64,000 bases of DNA from Planctomycetes bacterium B3_Pla (GTDB lineage: Bacteria > Planctomycetota > Phycisphaerae > Sedimentisphaerales > Anaerobacaceae): NCBI GenBank assembly GCA_005223045.1, contig NJBM01000013.1:116917-180916 (forward strand), given 5' to 3'. This document shows, piece by piece, positions 44,371-52,653 of the stretch; positions within the stretch are counted from its first letter, which is position 1, and every line of letters starts with the position of its first letter. Both the position numbers and the translations under genes were made by a program. The notes below the pieces were generated by a model, which was not told the DNA's origin, did not search any database, and worked only from the letters and a program-made list of their open reading frames with translations.

Positions 44371-45759
44371 ATGGCAAGTTCAAATGAATCGGGTAAGGAC
44401 CCGGGAACATCACGTCGTGAATTTCTGAAAAATACAGGCCGGATTGCCGCGACCTCAGCCTTTGCGGCGGGGATCGGCTCAAGCGTCTATGCGGCCGGCA
44501 GCAGCGAGATCAAGATCGTCCTGATAGGCTGCGGCGGGCGAGGCACCGGTGCGGCAACGAACGCCCTTTCCGTCGAAGGCTGTCCGACCAGGCTCGTTGC
44601 GATGGCCGACGTGTTCGAGGATAAGCTGTCTCGCAGTTACAAAAATCTCAAGAAACGGTTCGGTGACCAGGTTGATGTACGTCCTGACCACAGATTCATC
44701 GGCTTCGACGGCTACAAGAAGGCGATGGATTCTCTCAAACCGGGTGATGTCGCTATCTTCGCAACACCGCCGGCGTTCCGATGGGTGCATTTCACCTACG
44801 CCATCAAGAAGAACCTCAACGTGTTTATGGAGAAGCCGGTAACGGTGGATGGTCCGACGACTCGCAGGATGATCGAGTTGGCCGCGCAAGCGGACAGGAA
44901 GAACCTCAAGGTTGGTGTTGGGTTGATGATCCGCCACTGCGCGGGACGAAAGGAACTCAAACGCCGAATAGACGATGGCGAGATCGGCGATATTGTCTCA
45001 ATGAGAGCGTATCGTATGGGCGGTCGGGCATGCGCGACAGGTCCGAAACCAGACGGCATGAGCGAGTTGATGTACCAGATCCGCAAGTTCCACAGCTTCC
45101 TCTGGGCCAGCGGCGGCATGTACCACGACTACTACATCCACCAGATCGATGAGTGTTCCTGGATGAAAGGCGGCTGGCCGATCGAGGCCTATGCTTCGGG
45201 CGGACGTCATTATCGCGGCGACGCGGTCGATCAGAATCTCGACAACTACTCGGTCGAATACGTCTATCCGGACGGAACCAGGTTCTTCTACTACGGCCGG
45301 GCCATGCAAGGCTGCAAGGGCCGATTCGACAGCTACGTTCACGGCACTAAGGGCGTCGGCGTCGTCTCGACGAGCAGTCACTATCCCGGCAAAGTCCGCA
45401 CGTACAAGGGCCACAACATGACCAGGGAAAATCGAATCTGGGCCTTCCCACAGCCCGAGCCAAGCCCGTATCAGCTCGAATGGGACGACCTGATCGACGC
45501 TATCCGTCAGGACAAGCCCTACAACGAGGCCAAACGCGGCGCTGAGGCAAGCCTGGTAAATACCATGGGCCGGATGGCAGCCCACACGGGCCAGGTCATC
45601 ACCTTCGAGCAGGCAATGAACTGCCCGCATGAGTTCGCTCCCGATGTGGACAAGCTCACGCTGGATTCGCCGGCTCCTTTGCGTTCCAACTCTAAGGGTG
45701 AGTATCCTGTCCCGCAACCGGGTATCCTCAAGAACCGCGAATACAAAGAATTTGCGTAG
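44371..45759 (+). CDS. Tat-exported Gfo/Idh/MocA oxidoreductase, paralogue 2
   Basis: Encodes 462 residues from ATG 44371, with AAAGGAG six bases upstream. Signal GTSRREFLKNTGRIAATSAF, cofactor motif VLIGCGGRGTGAATNALS, catalytic EKPVTVDGPTTR, and second site YIHQIDECSWMK. It shares most of its length with paralogue 1, including the unusual C-terminal SPAPLRSNSKGEYPVPQPGI motif, so the pair arose by duplication. The SUMF1-fold gene follows by 28 bp. Sugar substrate unknown. Differences at the second site (Glu-Cys-Ser against His-Gln-Cys) may reflect different substrates. Confidence 0.94.
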   Translation: MASSNESGKDPGTSRREFLKNTGRIAATSAFAAGIGSSVYAAGSSEIKIVLIGCGGRGTGAATNALSVEGCPTRLVAMADVFEDKLSRSYKNLKKRFGDQVDVRPDHRFIGFDGYKKAMDSLKPGDVAIFATPPAFRWVHFTYAIKKNLNVFMEKPVTVDGPTTRRMIELAAQADRKNLKVGVGLMIRHCAGRKELKRRIDDGEIGDIVSMRAYRMGGRACATGPKPDGMSELMYQIRKFHSFLWASGGMYHDYYIHQIDECSWMKGGWPIEAYASGGRHYRGDAVDQNLDNYSVEYVYPDGTRFFYYGRAMQGCKGRFDSYVHGTKGVGVVSTSSHYPGKVRTYKGHNMTRENRIWAFPQPEPSPYQLEWDDLIDAIRQDKPYNEAKRGAEASLVNTMGRMAAHTGQVITFEQAMNCPHEFAPDVDKLTLDSPAPLRSNSKGEYPVPQPGILKNREYKEFA

Positions 45760-45787
45760 TTATCGACATGGTTTAGGAGTGTGTTAT

Positions 45788-46819
45788 ATGTTGTCATCCG
45801 AACGTATTTTCAATGGGGCGGCAGGAAAATGTTGCAGGCTGAACGTCAGAATTGGATTTGTGGCGCTCCTGGTTGTTGGTCTCGTTGTCTTTTGTGCCCC
45901 CGATGCCCCCGGCAAGGGTAAAGCCGCAAAGGCATATACCGAAACTGTTACGACCAAAAACGGCGAGAAACTCTCGTTCAATATGGTCCTCGTGCCGGGC
46001 GGAACGTTTGCGATGGGCAGCTCGCCGGACGAGCCAGACCATGCGGACGATGAAAGCCCGCAGCACGATGTGCGGCTCGATCCGTTCTACCTCTGTACAA
46101 CTGAAACCACGCTCGAGTTTTTCATGGCTTACTACCAGGAAACGGTCACTGCAAAGAAAGAATTCGAAGGTCTGCAGGAGACGAAGGCAGACTCCGAGGC
46201 GGCTGGCGACGTTGACGCGGTTTCCAGTCCCACGCCAGTTTACGGCGACCTTTCGATGGGCTACAGCCCAAAGCACCCCGCTATCGGGATGACATGGCAC
46301 AACGCGACGAACTTCTGCAAATGGCTCTCGAAAAAGACCGGCAGGAAGTATCGCCTGCCCACCGAGGCCGAATGGGAATATGCCTGCCGGGCGGGGACCA
46401 AGAACCTGTTCGGCTCGACAAATGCCGCCAAGCAGGTCAAGGATTACGCCTGGTATGAAGTCACAGCCGATAGTGAAACCTCCGAGGTGGGCAAGAAGAA
46501 ACCTAACGCCCTGGGGCTGTACGATATGCTGGGCAATGTTCGCGAGTGGGTGTCCGACTTTTACAGCCCCACCGCTTACAAGGAAGCCGCCAAAAAGAGT
46601 CCGGCGGTGAATCCGAAAGGTCCGAAGACGGGCCAGGTACATGTCGCTCGCGGCGGCAACTATAGTTCTTCCGTGAAGGACCTGCGCTGCGCGGCCCGGG
46701 CGTTTGAAAAGAAATGGTGGCGCATGGGGGACCCGCAGATACCGAAAAGCAGATGGTGGCTGCCGGAGATGGACATCATAGGCTTTAGGGTAGCCAGGTC
46801 CGTCGAGAAGAAGGATTAG
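45788..46819 (+). CDS. Exported SUMF1/FGE-fold protein lacking the catalytic cysteines
   Basis: Encodes 343 residues from ATG 45788, preceded by AGGAG; the frame is open upstream but overlaps the oxidoreductase. A membrane/signal segment covers about 24-44. The fold starts at NMVLVPGGTFAMGSSPDEPD and continues NFCKWLSKKTGRKYRLPTEAEWEYACRAGT, LGLYDMLGNVREWVSDFY and a final HVARGGNYSSSVKDLRCAAR. True formylglycine-generating enzymes have two cysteines in the GGSYMCHRSYC region; here the equivalent is GGNYSSSVKDLRC, with serines. It is therefore probably not a sulfatase activator and could be a binding protein. It sits between two Tat-exported oxidoreductases. Confidence 0.9.
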   Translation: MLSSERIFNGAAGKCCRLNVRIGFVALLVVGLVVFCAPDAPGKGKAAKAYTETVTTKNGEKLSFNMVLVPGGTFAMGSSPDEPDHADDESPQHDVRLDPFYLCTTETTLEFFMAYYQETVTAKKEFEGLQETKADSEAAGDVDAVSSPTPVYGDLSMGYSPKHPAIGMTWHNATNFCKWLSKKTGRKYRLPTEAEWEYACRAGTKNLFGSTNAAKQVKDYAWYEVTADSETSEVGKKKPNALGLYDMLGNVREWVSDFYSPTAYKEAAKKSPAVNPKGPKTGQVHVARGGNYSSSVKDLRCAARAFEKKWWRMGDPQIPKSRWWLPEMDIIGFRVARSVEKKD

Positions 46820-46857
46820 AATACGCCAAACACGACAAATTTCAAGAAGGAGATATC

Positions 46858-48183
46858 ATGGCACGTTCAAATGAGTCATCCAAAGCCGCCGGTACGAGCC
46901 GGCGTGATTTCCTCAAGGCTTCGACCGTAGCGGCCTCGGCTGCCGTATCGGGCGCGCTGGACATCAATCGCAGCGTCTTTGCCGCAGGCAGCGACAAGCT
47001 CCGCGTCGGCATGATCGGCTGCGGCGGGCGCAATACCGGCGCTGCCGCCCAGGCCTTGACGGCCGACTCCGGTGCTAGGCTCGTTGCAATGTGCGATATC
47101 TTCATGGACCGTGTCAAAGCCAAACGCAACATGCTCAAAGAGCAGCAGAAAGGCCAGGTCGTAGTGGACGACGACCATTGCTTCGCCGGCTTCGATGGCT
47201 ACAAACACGTAATCGAGGCTTCGGACGTGGTGGTGATAGCCAACGCGGCCAAATTCCACCCGCTCCACACCATGACCGCAATCAAAGCCGGCAAGCACGT
47301 TTTTGTCGAGAAACCGCACGGCATCGATCCGGCCGGCGTCAAGCTCCTGCAACGTGCAGCAGAACTGGCGAAGCAGAAGAAACTATGCCTGGTCTCGGGC
47401 CTGCACAGCCGATACCACGCCGGGTACGCCGAAACGGTCCAGCGAATCCAGGATGGCGCAATCGGCGATGTAATTGCGATTGAAGAAAACTTCCTCCGCG
47501 GGCCTTACGGCGTGATAGATCGCAAGCCGGGACTCTCTGAGGTCGAGTGGCAGTGCAGCACGCAGTACCACTTCCGCTGGCTCTCCGGCGACGACGTTCC
47601 CCAGTCGCTGGTGCACAACATGGACCGCGCCAGTTGGGTGCTGCGCAATGAAGTCCCCATCAAATGCCACGGCCTGGGCGGACGCTCCTCGATGACCGAA
47701 CCCATCTACGGCGACGTATTCGACCACCACTCGGTCGTGTACGAAATGGCAGACGGCGTGCGCATCTACGCTTTATGCCGCACGACGACCGGCTGCCACA
47801 ACGACTCTTCCAGCACCGTCCTCGGCAGCAAAGGCAAGGCTTCCGTTACCGGCAGCCGGATTTGGGGCGAGAACAAATGGGAATGGAATGGCAGATGCAA
47901 TCCCTACCAAATCGAGCACGATGTGCTTTTTGCGGCGATTCGCTCGGGCGAGCCGGTCAATAACGGCCGCTACATGACCCGCAGCACAATGACCACCGTG
48001 ATGGGCCAGATTTCCTGCTACACCGGCGAAGAAATCACCTGGAAGCGGATCAACAACTCCGACTTCTACTACCCGCCCAGGCCGGAAGATTGCCACGACG
48101 GCATGGAACCGCCCGTAAAGACCGGCGCCCACGGCAGCTACCCTGTGCCCAAGCCCGGCTTCACAAGATTGCTCGAAGCCTGA
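46858..48183 (+). CDS. Tat-exported Gfo/Idh/MocA oxidoreductase, paralogue 3
   Basis: A protein of 441 residues. Signal GTSRRDFLKASTVAASAAVS, cofactor motif VGMIGCGGRNTGAAAQAL, catalytic EKPHGIDPAGVK, second site LVHNMDRASWVLRNEVPIK. More diverged from paralogues 1 and 2 but shares the C-terminal GSYPVPKPGF motif. AAGGAG precedes the ATG. It closes a group of three exported oxidoreductases and one SUMF1-fold protein that may process one sugar or its derivatives in the periplasm. Its stop codon touches the start of the 255-bp inverted-end element. Confidence 0.94.
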   Translation: MARSNESSKAAGTSRRDFLKASTVAASAAVSGALDINRSVFAAGSDKLRVGMIGCGGRNTGAAAQALTADSGARLVAMCDIFMDRVKAKRNMLKEQQKGQVVVDDDHCFAGFDGYKHVIEASDVVVIANAAKFHPLHTMTAIKAGKHVFVEKPHGIDPAGVKLLQRAAELAKQKKLCLVSGLHSRYHAGYAETVQRIQDGAIGDVIAIEENFLRGPYGVIDRKPGLSEVEWQCSTQYHFRWLSGDDVPQSLVHNMDRASWVLRNEVPIKCHGLGGRSSMTEPIYGDVFDHHSVVYEMADGVRIYALCRTTTGCHNDSSSTVLGSKGKASVTGSRIWGENKWEWNGRCNPYQIEHDVLFAAIRSGEPVNNGRYMTRSTMTTVMGQISCYTGEEITWKRINNSDFYYPPRPEDCHDGMEPPVKTGAHGSYPVPKPGFTRLLEA

Positions 48184-48437
48184 GAATGTCATTGCGAGCA
48201 CCTGACCTGATTCTCAGGATGTATAGAGAAGAAAGCAGCCCACTCCTGTCATTGCGAAGGAGCCCTTCGGCCAAGCTCAGGACAGGCTCCGCGACTGCGG
48301 CAATCTCAATCCCCACGCCGCAAAGAGAAGTCTATTTTCTTAGGAGCGAAGCGAAGCAATCTCAAAGACGGCGATGGCTTTTTCTGTCCGTCACGGAGGA
48401 GATTGCCACGGCCCTTCGGGCCTCGCAATGACATTCT
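48183..48437. repeat. 255-bp element with 16-bp perfect inverted ends (MITE-like)
   Basis: AGAATGTCATTGCGAG at 48183-48198 is the exact reverse complement of CTCGCAATGACATTCT at 48422-48437. Inside lie further copies of the same core word: TGTCATTGCGAAGGAG near 48248, GCAATCTCAATCC near 48299, and GAAGCAATCTCAAAGACGG near 48353. CATTGCGAGGAGC/GAAGCAATCTC repeats are widespread in uncultured bacteria. No transposase is encoded. The element sits at the very end of the oxidoreductase gene. No direct target duplication was checked. Confidence 0.7.
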
Positions 48438-48652
48438 GCAAAGCCTTTCAACAGGGCATTAGCGGCTCCAAGGCCCCACAGAACGGGGCTTTTCTCCCCC
48501 GCCATCGTGGTTTTTCAGGAGTTAGCCTTGGCATTAGATCGATAAAAACCCTGTCTTTTTTTCTTTTTTTCTGGCTTTTTCGATTTGAGCGTGTTAAATT
48601 AGGTAAAATATTTAGGAGCGGTGGTGGAAAGCCTGGAGCAAGTCAACTCAAG

Positions 48653-48793
48653 CTTTCCCCCTTAAATAACCGGCCGTTTGTAAAACGAGCGCTGGGATGG
48701 GCGCAGCCGGATAGCTATATGCAGTGCGTGCGCCCAAGTGATAACGGCATAATGAAGAAGTAAGGCTTTCTTGCGAAATGGCAGGGGAGAAAG
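48653..48793 (+). ncRNA. Candidate structured RNA element, copy A
   Basis: A 141-nt segment whose ends pair: CTTTCCCC at 48653-48660 with GGGGAGAAAG at 48784-48793. Inside, CCGGC/GCCGG (48670-48710 region) and GGGCGCA/TGCGCCC can pair. Copy B at 49733-49873 has the same length, end pairing, order of motifs and words GCCGGATA, TGCGCCC, GTGATAACG, GGCNGGGGAGAAAGG. Copy A ends 106 bases before the ATG of a secreted protein. This fits a cis-acting RNA or riboswitch-like leader, but no known class was recognised. The 715-bp gap also contains the inverted-end element. Confidence 0.5.
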
Positions 48794-48898
48794 GAGGTAC
48801 ACGGGTAAAAAATTTCTGTAATCAGACGGACCTAATTCGTATCGAAGGACGAGCAGTAAATAAGAAGTTTCAAAAATCGTACTCAAGGAGAAGATGTA

Positions 48899-49438
48899 AT
48901 GAAAATCAAAAGAGCAATCCTAATGTTAACGGTCATAGCTTTACTCGTGGCCATCCCGGTGTTGGCAAAGCCGCCAGGCTCGTTAGGCCCACCGACCCTG
49001 GAGAGTATCGTCGTAACCACAGCAACTATAGACGAAGTTGATGATGTCGATGTCTACTTTCTTGACTGGACAGACGTGGAGGGAGCAGATAAATATTCTG
49101 TGGATATAGAAGCTACGGCCACATACGACACCGGAGAGGTAGACGAGGATGAGGTACCCATCATGGCTACTGTAGAGGTCTCAGCCAGCTTCGGAACAAG
49201 TGACCGACTTGATGGTGGTGATATGTCAGATAGTGATTTGAACATACCTGTATCAGACGTAGAGGCTTTATTAGCAGAACTTGATGCTGCCCTTGCAGCC
49301 GCCCTTGCAGCTGCGGAACTTGACCCGGAAACCGAAGCCACCGTGGAAGTTACAGCAAAGGTCAAGGCTTTGGATCCAAGCGTTAAACCCACTAAGAGGC
49401 AGAATAATCCGTTCTCAAACTCATTGCCTTTGCCGTAA
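48899..49438 (+). CDS. Secreted protein of unknown function
   Basis: A protein of 179 residues. A signal peptide covers about 1-23 (AILMLTVIALLVAIPVLA). Residues 50-120 resemble one Fn3-like beta sandwich (FLDWTDVEGADKYSVDIEAT). The middle is very acidic. A predicted amphipathic alanine-rich helix follows (AELDAALAAALAAAELDPET) and a proline-rich end (NPFSNSLPLP). AGGAG precedes the ATG. A strong rho-independent terminator follows. Upstream lies RNA candidate copy A. No family is recognised. The short LPLP ending is not a clear sorting signal. Confidence 0.75.
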   Translation: MKIKRAILMLTVIALLVAIPVLAKPPGSLGPPTLESIVVTTATIDEVDDVDVYFLDWTDVEGADKYSVDIEATATYDTGEVDEDEVPIMATVEVSASFGTSDRLDGGDMSDSDLNIPVSDVEALLAELDAALAAALAAAELDPETEATVEVTAKVKALDPSVKPTKRQNNPFSNSLPLP

Positions 49439-49474
49439 GAGCTATAGTACAGACGAATTTGTTTGCTAAACTAA

Positions 49475-49509
49475 CGCGGGGCTGCTTTTGAGAGCGGCCC
49501 CGTTTTTTA
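49475..49509 (+). terminator. Rho-independent terminator
   Basis: GGGGCTGCT and AGCGGCCCC pair (one G-U) around a short TTTG loop, followed by a run of T. It lies 37 bases after the stop of the secreted protein gene at 48899. Confidence 0.85.
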
Positions 49510-49732
49510 TTTATGTGAGCATCCTGCTTAATAGCAAGTCTCTTGCGGGGAAACACGCTATCCGCTCTACGCAATACGAGCCTGAAAAGCTGCTTCTTGG
49601 CCGTTATTATCCGTTCGTGCAAAAGAAAGCCGTCGTTTTAGGACTTTCTTGTTGATGTCAACACCATAGAGCAGTATAATCGCAGTGCTCTGGAGAGTAG
49701 GATGAGAAAAGCATGCATGGTGGCAATTCCAG

Positions 49733-49873
49733 CTTTTCCCCGTTGAAAGATCGGCTGTTTGCAGCGCAATTATCAGTACGTGGATGGCCGGATAATAACG
49801 GGCGGTTCGTGCGCCCGGGTGATAACGCATAAATAAAAAAGTGATGATTGTTTGCCAGATGGCGGGGAGAAAG
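49733..49873 (+). ncRNA. Candidate structured RNA element, copy B
   Basis: A 141-nt segment matching copy A in length and layout. Ends CTTTTCCCCG (49733-49742) and CGGGGAGAAAG (49863-49873) pair. Internal GGGCG/CGCCC forms a hairpin with loop GTTCGTG. It ends 139 bases before the ATG of the secreted protein at 50012. The two copies differ in sequence but keep the pairing, which points to selection on RNA structure. The 573-bp gap between the two secreted protein genes holds the terminator of the first and this element; no other gene is seen. Confidence 0.5.
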
Positions 49874-50011
49874 GGGACGAAAAGCAGGAGAAGGAATGTG
49901 AGACAATCAAACGGATTTAGCCTTGCAGTAAAGGACCAGGGAGAATTCACATAAATTGCTTGCTGAGGGTCCGCAGCAGAAAATAATGATGACGTTTTAA
50001 GGATACACAAA

Positions 50012-51052
50012 ATGAAAAACACCATGTTGTTATTAGTCGTTGTCGCGGCCCTCATCATGACGCCGGAGACCCACGGTGCCGTGACGGCATTCGATACCGA
50101 AGCAGATTACAATGCTGCGACAGGACCTCAAATCTTCCTCATCAACTTCGACGGAAATCCACCCGGAGGTACATTAGCTCTTGGCAGCTCCTTCAGTGCA
50201 GCAGTTACCTTTGGGTCACCTGAGGCTTCCGATCCTACACAAGTAGTGTGGAACAGCAACGCGATTACTGACGCCGGATCGACCACGGCTCCCAATTTTG
50301 TTGGGCCAATGGACGGCATATTCACCGACCCGGTCTATGCCTTCGCCCTGCTCTTTTCAAGTGCCGGTGAGGCGCAGACAGTTAGCCTATATGACGAAGG
50401 CGCTGCTCTTATAGACACCGTAATAGCATCAAATCCTTCGGGTTTCTTTGGTGTGGTTTCTGATACGCCCGTGAAGTCGTTCTTTATTGACAACGGTAAC
50501 TTCCCGGATGGGACGCCGGATCGATTCTTTATTGACGACTTTCGAGCCAATGAACCTCTGATTATTAACGTCAGCGTTGATATCAAGCCCGGCTCGTGTC
50601 CGAATCCATTCAACGCCAAGAATAAGGGCAGCGTGCCTGTGGCCATCGTTGGTGCAGAGGACTTTGACGCGACCACGATTGACCCGGATACAATTACTCT
50701 GGCAGGCGTTTCTCCTCTCACATGGGCGTATGAGGACTCAACACAGCCTGAAGGAGATCCCGAGAATTGCTACAACTGCTTCGACGCGGACGATCCGGAC
50801 AATCTCAATTGTGACCTAATCGACGCTACTGATCCGGAAAATCCCATCCCCGGTACGGATGGCGTCTTAGACTCCTATTGCGGAGATGGATTCCTGGACC
50901 TGGTTTTGCATTTCGACGCACAGGAATTAGCCGATGCAATAGGTGAGGCAGAGCGTGAAGAGTGTGTTGTGTTGGAGCTTGTAGGACTAACGCTTGACGG
51001 TGTTCCTGTCGTGGGCAGCGATTCAGTGGTTATAAAAACGAAGATCAAATAA
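50012..51052 (+). CDS. Secreted multidomain protein of unknown function
   Basis: A protein of 346 residues. A signal peptide covers about 1-22 (TMLLLVVVAALIMTPETHGA). Residues 25-180 look like a beta-sandwich domain (FDTEADYNAATGP, FLINFDGNPPGGTLALGSSF). From about 187 a planctomycete-type domain begins VSVDIKPGSCPNPFNAKNKG with VPVAIVGAEDFDATTIDP, containing several cysteines and acidic residues that may bind calcium. No PEP-CTERM anchor is seen. Role likely in cell surface or glycan contact, by analogy only. RNA candidate copy B precedes it and a terminator follows. Confidence 0.8.
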   Translation: MKNTMLLLVVVAALIMTPETHGAVTAFDTEADYNAATGPQIFLINFDGNPPGGTLALGSSFSAAVTFGSPEASDPTQVVWNSNAITDAGSTTAPNFVGPMDGIFTDPVYAFALLFSSAGEAQTVSLYDEGAALIDTVIASNPSGFFGVVSDTPVKSFFIDNGNFPDGTPDRFFIDDFRANEPLIINVSVDIKPGSCPNPFNAKNKGSVPVAIVGAEDFDATTIDPDTITLAGVSPLTWAYEDSTQPEGDPENCYNCFDADDPDNLNCDLIDATDPENPIPGTDGVLDSYCGDGFLDLVLHFDAQELADAIGEAEREECVVLELVGLTLDGVPVVGSDSVVIKTKIK

Positions 51053-51138
51053 GGTCTGCTCCATCGAGGAACTTTATTAAGTAAGACAAACGACATACAG
51101 AGTAATTCAAAAATTTAGGCTGTATGAGTCGTTAACAA

Positions 51139-51180
51139 AAAGGGGATGCTTCCCAATGAGGCATCCCCTTTCCTTTTTTG
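51139..51180 (+). terminator. Rho-independent terminator
   Basis: AAAGGGGATGC (51139-51149) pairs perfectly with GCATCCCCTTT (51161-51171), followed by CCTTTTTTG. It lies 86 bases after the stop of the secreted protein gene at 50012. Confidence 0.85.
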
Positions 51181-51309
51181 GGCTGCCGCCGAATAGCGGC
51201 CGGATTACTTTTGATGACTACAGAGAAGCTTCGCGTACTTCTTGTCGCATAAGAGAACGTGATTAGTCAGTCACTTGCCTCTGAGGTGGAAAAAAGGTAC
51301 AAGCAGACT

Positions 51310-52617
51310 ATGAAGCCCAGGATTATGCTTGTGAATCCGCCGATCTACGACTTTGCCGCGTATGATTTCTGGCTCAAACCTTACGGGCTGCTGACCGTTG
51401 CTGGGTATCTGCGAGGAAAGGCCAATTTCAAACTGTTCGATTATCTCGACAGGCAGGCCCCGTTCGTAGCCGGGCGGGAAAAGCTCGCATCCGACCGCTG
51501 GGGCAGGGGCCGGTTCTATTGCGAGAACATCCCGCTCCCGTCCGCCCTGGAAGCGATTCCTCGGCACTTCCGTCGGTTCGGCCTGCCGCGCAGCATGTTC
51601 ACCGATTTTCTGGCAAGTGAAGGACCTTTCGATTTTGCGCTCGTCCAGACAACAATGACCTATTGGTACAAAGGGATTGAGGAAGTCATCGAAGACATCC
51701 GCACGGTTTCACCTGAGGCAAAGATCGTGTTGGGCGGCAACTATGTAACGCTTTGCCCCGACCACGCAAAAACGTTGGGGGCCGATCTCCTGGTGCAGGG
51801 CGCAGATTTGAAACCGCTCTGGGAATTTCTGCAAATCATGCCGGACGTGAAACAACCACCCCTGTGGCAGGCTTATCCGAAGCTGAACGTCGGCGTGCTA
51901 AAGGTCACTGACGGCTGTCCTTTCAACTGCACTTATTGCTCCGTGCCAAAAGTTTACGGCAAATTCAAGCCGCGACCGCTGGAGCATTCTTTGGCCGAAC
52001 TGGAGCTTCTACGCCGGCTTGGGGCCGGGAACATCGCCTTCTACGACGACGCTTTGCTGTTCGATGCCGAGGCGGTTTTGATTCCATTCCTAAGCGAGGC
52101 GGCCAGGCGCAATGTTGAAGTGAACTTCCACTGCCCGAATGCGCTCAATGCTCGTTTTATCACCGCAGACCTGGCCGACCTCATGGTGCGGGCCGGCTTC
52201 AAGACTTTCTATTTAGGTTTTGAGAGCGCTTCGGCGGATTGGCAAAAGCGCACAGGCTCAAAAGTATTCTCCGACGAACTCGCACAGGCAGTCGGGCATC
52301 TTATCCGTGCCGGCGCCGAGCCTGTAAACATCACCGCCTACCAGATCCTCGGCCACCCTCATATTGACATCCAGGAACTCGAAGCCTCGATGCGTTTTGT
52401 AAACAGCCTCGGTATTCGCGTAATGTTGGCCGACTTTTCCCCGATCCCCGGAACCCCCGACGGCGAATACTGCCGCAAGTGGGTGAACATGGACGAGCCT
52501 TTGATGCACAACAAGACTGCCTTCCCAATTATCCTGCTGGGCTTCGACGAGACAAACCGTCTCAAAGACCTCCAGCACAAGCTCAATCGTTCACTGCCTG
52601 CTGCCGGCCCGCGTTGA
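51310..52617 (+). CDS. Radical SAM protein with N-terminal B12-binding-like domain
   Basis: Encodes 435 residues from ATG 51310, chosen because the conserved start PRIMLVNPPIYDFAAYDFWL follows directly; the frame extends to 51259. Residues 1-165 resemble a B12-binding Rossmann fold (KIVLGGNYVTLCPDHAKTLG). The radical SAM cluster motif is TDGCPFNCTYCS, followed by AFYDDALLFD and TFYLGFESAS. No clear substrate; related proteins methylate or rearrange lipids and secondary metabolites. The gene's stop lies within the promoter-like sequence of miaB. Terminators of the upstream gene separate it from its neighbour. Confidence 0.93.
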   Translation: MKPRIMLVNPPIYDFAAYDFWLKPYGLLTVAGYLRGKANFKLFDYLDRQAPFVAGREKLASDRWGRGRFYCENIPLPSALEAIPRHFRRFGLPRSMFTDFLASEGPFDFALVQTTMTYWYKGIEEVIEDIRTVSPEAKIVLGGNYVTLCPDHAKTLGADLLVQGADLKPLWEFLQIMPDVKQPPLWQAYPKLNVGVLKVTDGCPFNCTYCSVPKVYGKFKPRPLEHSLAELELLRRLGAGNIAFYDDALLFDAEAVLIPFLSEAARRNVEVNFHCPNALNARFITADLADLMVRAGFKTFYLGFESASADWQKRTGSKVFSDELAQAVGHLIRAGAEPVNITAYQILGHPHIDIQELEASMRFVNSLGIRVMLADFSPIPGTPDGEYCRKWVNMDEPLMHNKTAFPIILLGFDETNRLKDLQHKLNRSLPAAGPR

Positions 52618-52642
52618 TTTTGCCGGCGCAGACTGTTATACT
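52614..52642 (+). promoter_or_regulatory. Sigma-70-like promoter of miaB, near-leaderless
   Basis: TTGATT at 52614-52619 and TATACT at 52637-52642 are separated by 17 bases. Transcription would start near 52649, only about five bases before the miaB ATG at 52654. There is no Shine-Dalgarno sequence, in agreement with a leaderless start. The -35 box overlaps the stop codon of the radical SAM gene. Confidence 0.5.
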
Positions 52643-52653
52643 CGCCCATCTGT

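Noticed and set aside
48183..48437. A CRISPR array
   Set aside because: Repeats are few, inverted and unevenly spaced, with no cas genes nearby.
48653..49873. The twin elements as known cyclic-di-GMP or cobalamin riboswitches
   Set aside because: The conserved cores of those classes (for example GCAAACC and GACGCAAAGCC of the cyclic-di-GMP-I class) are absent.
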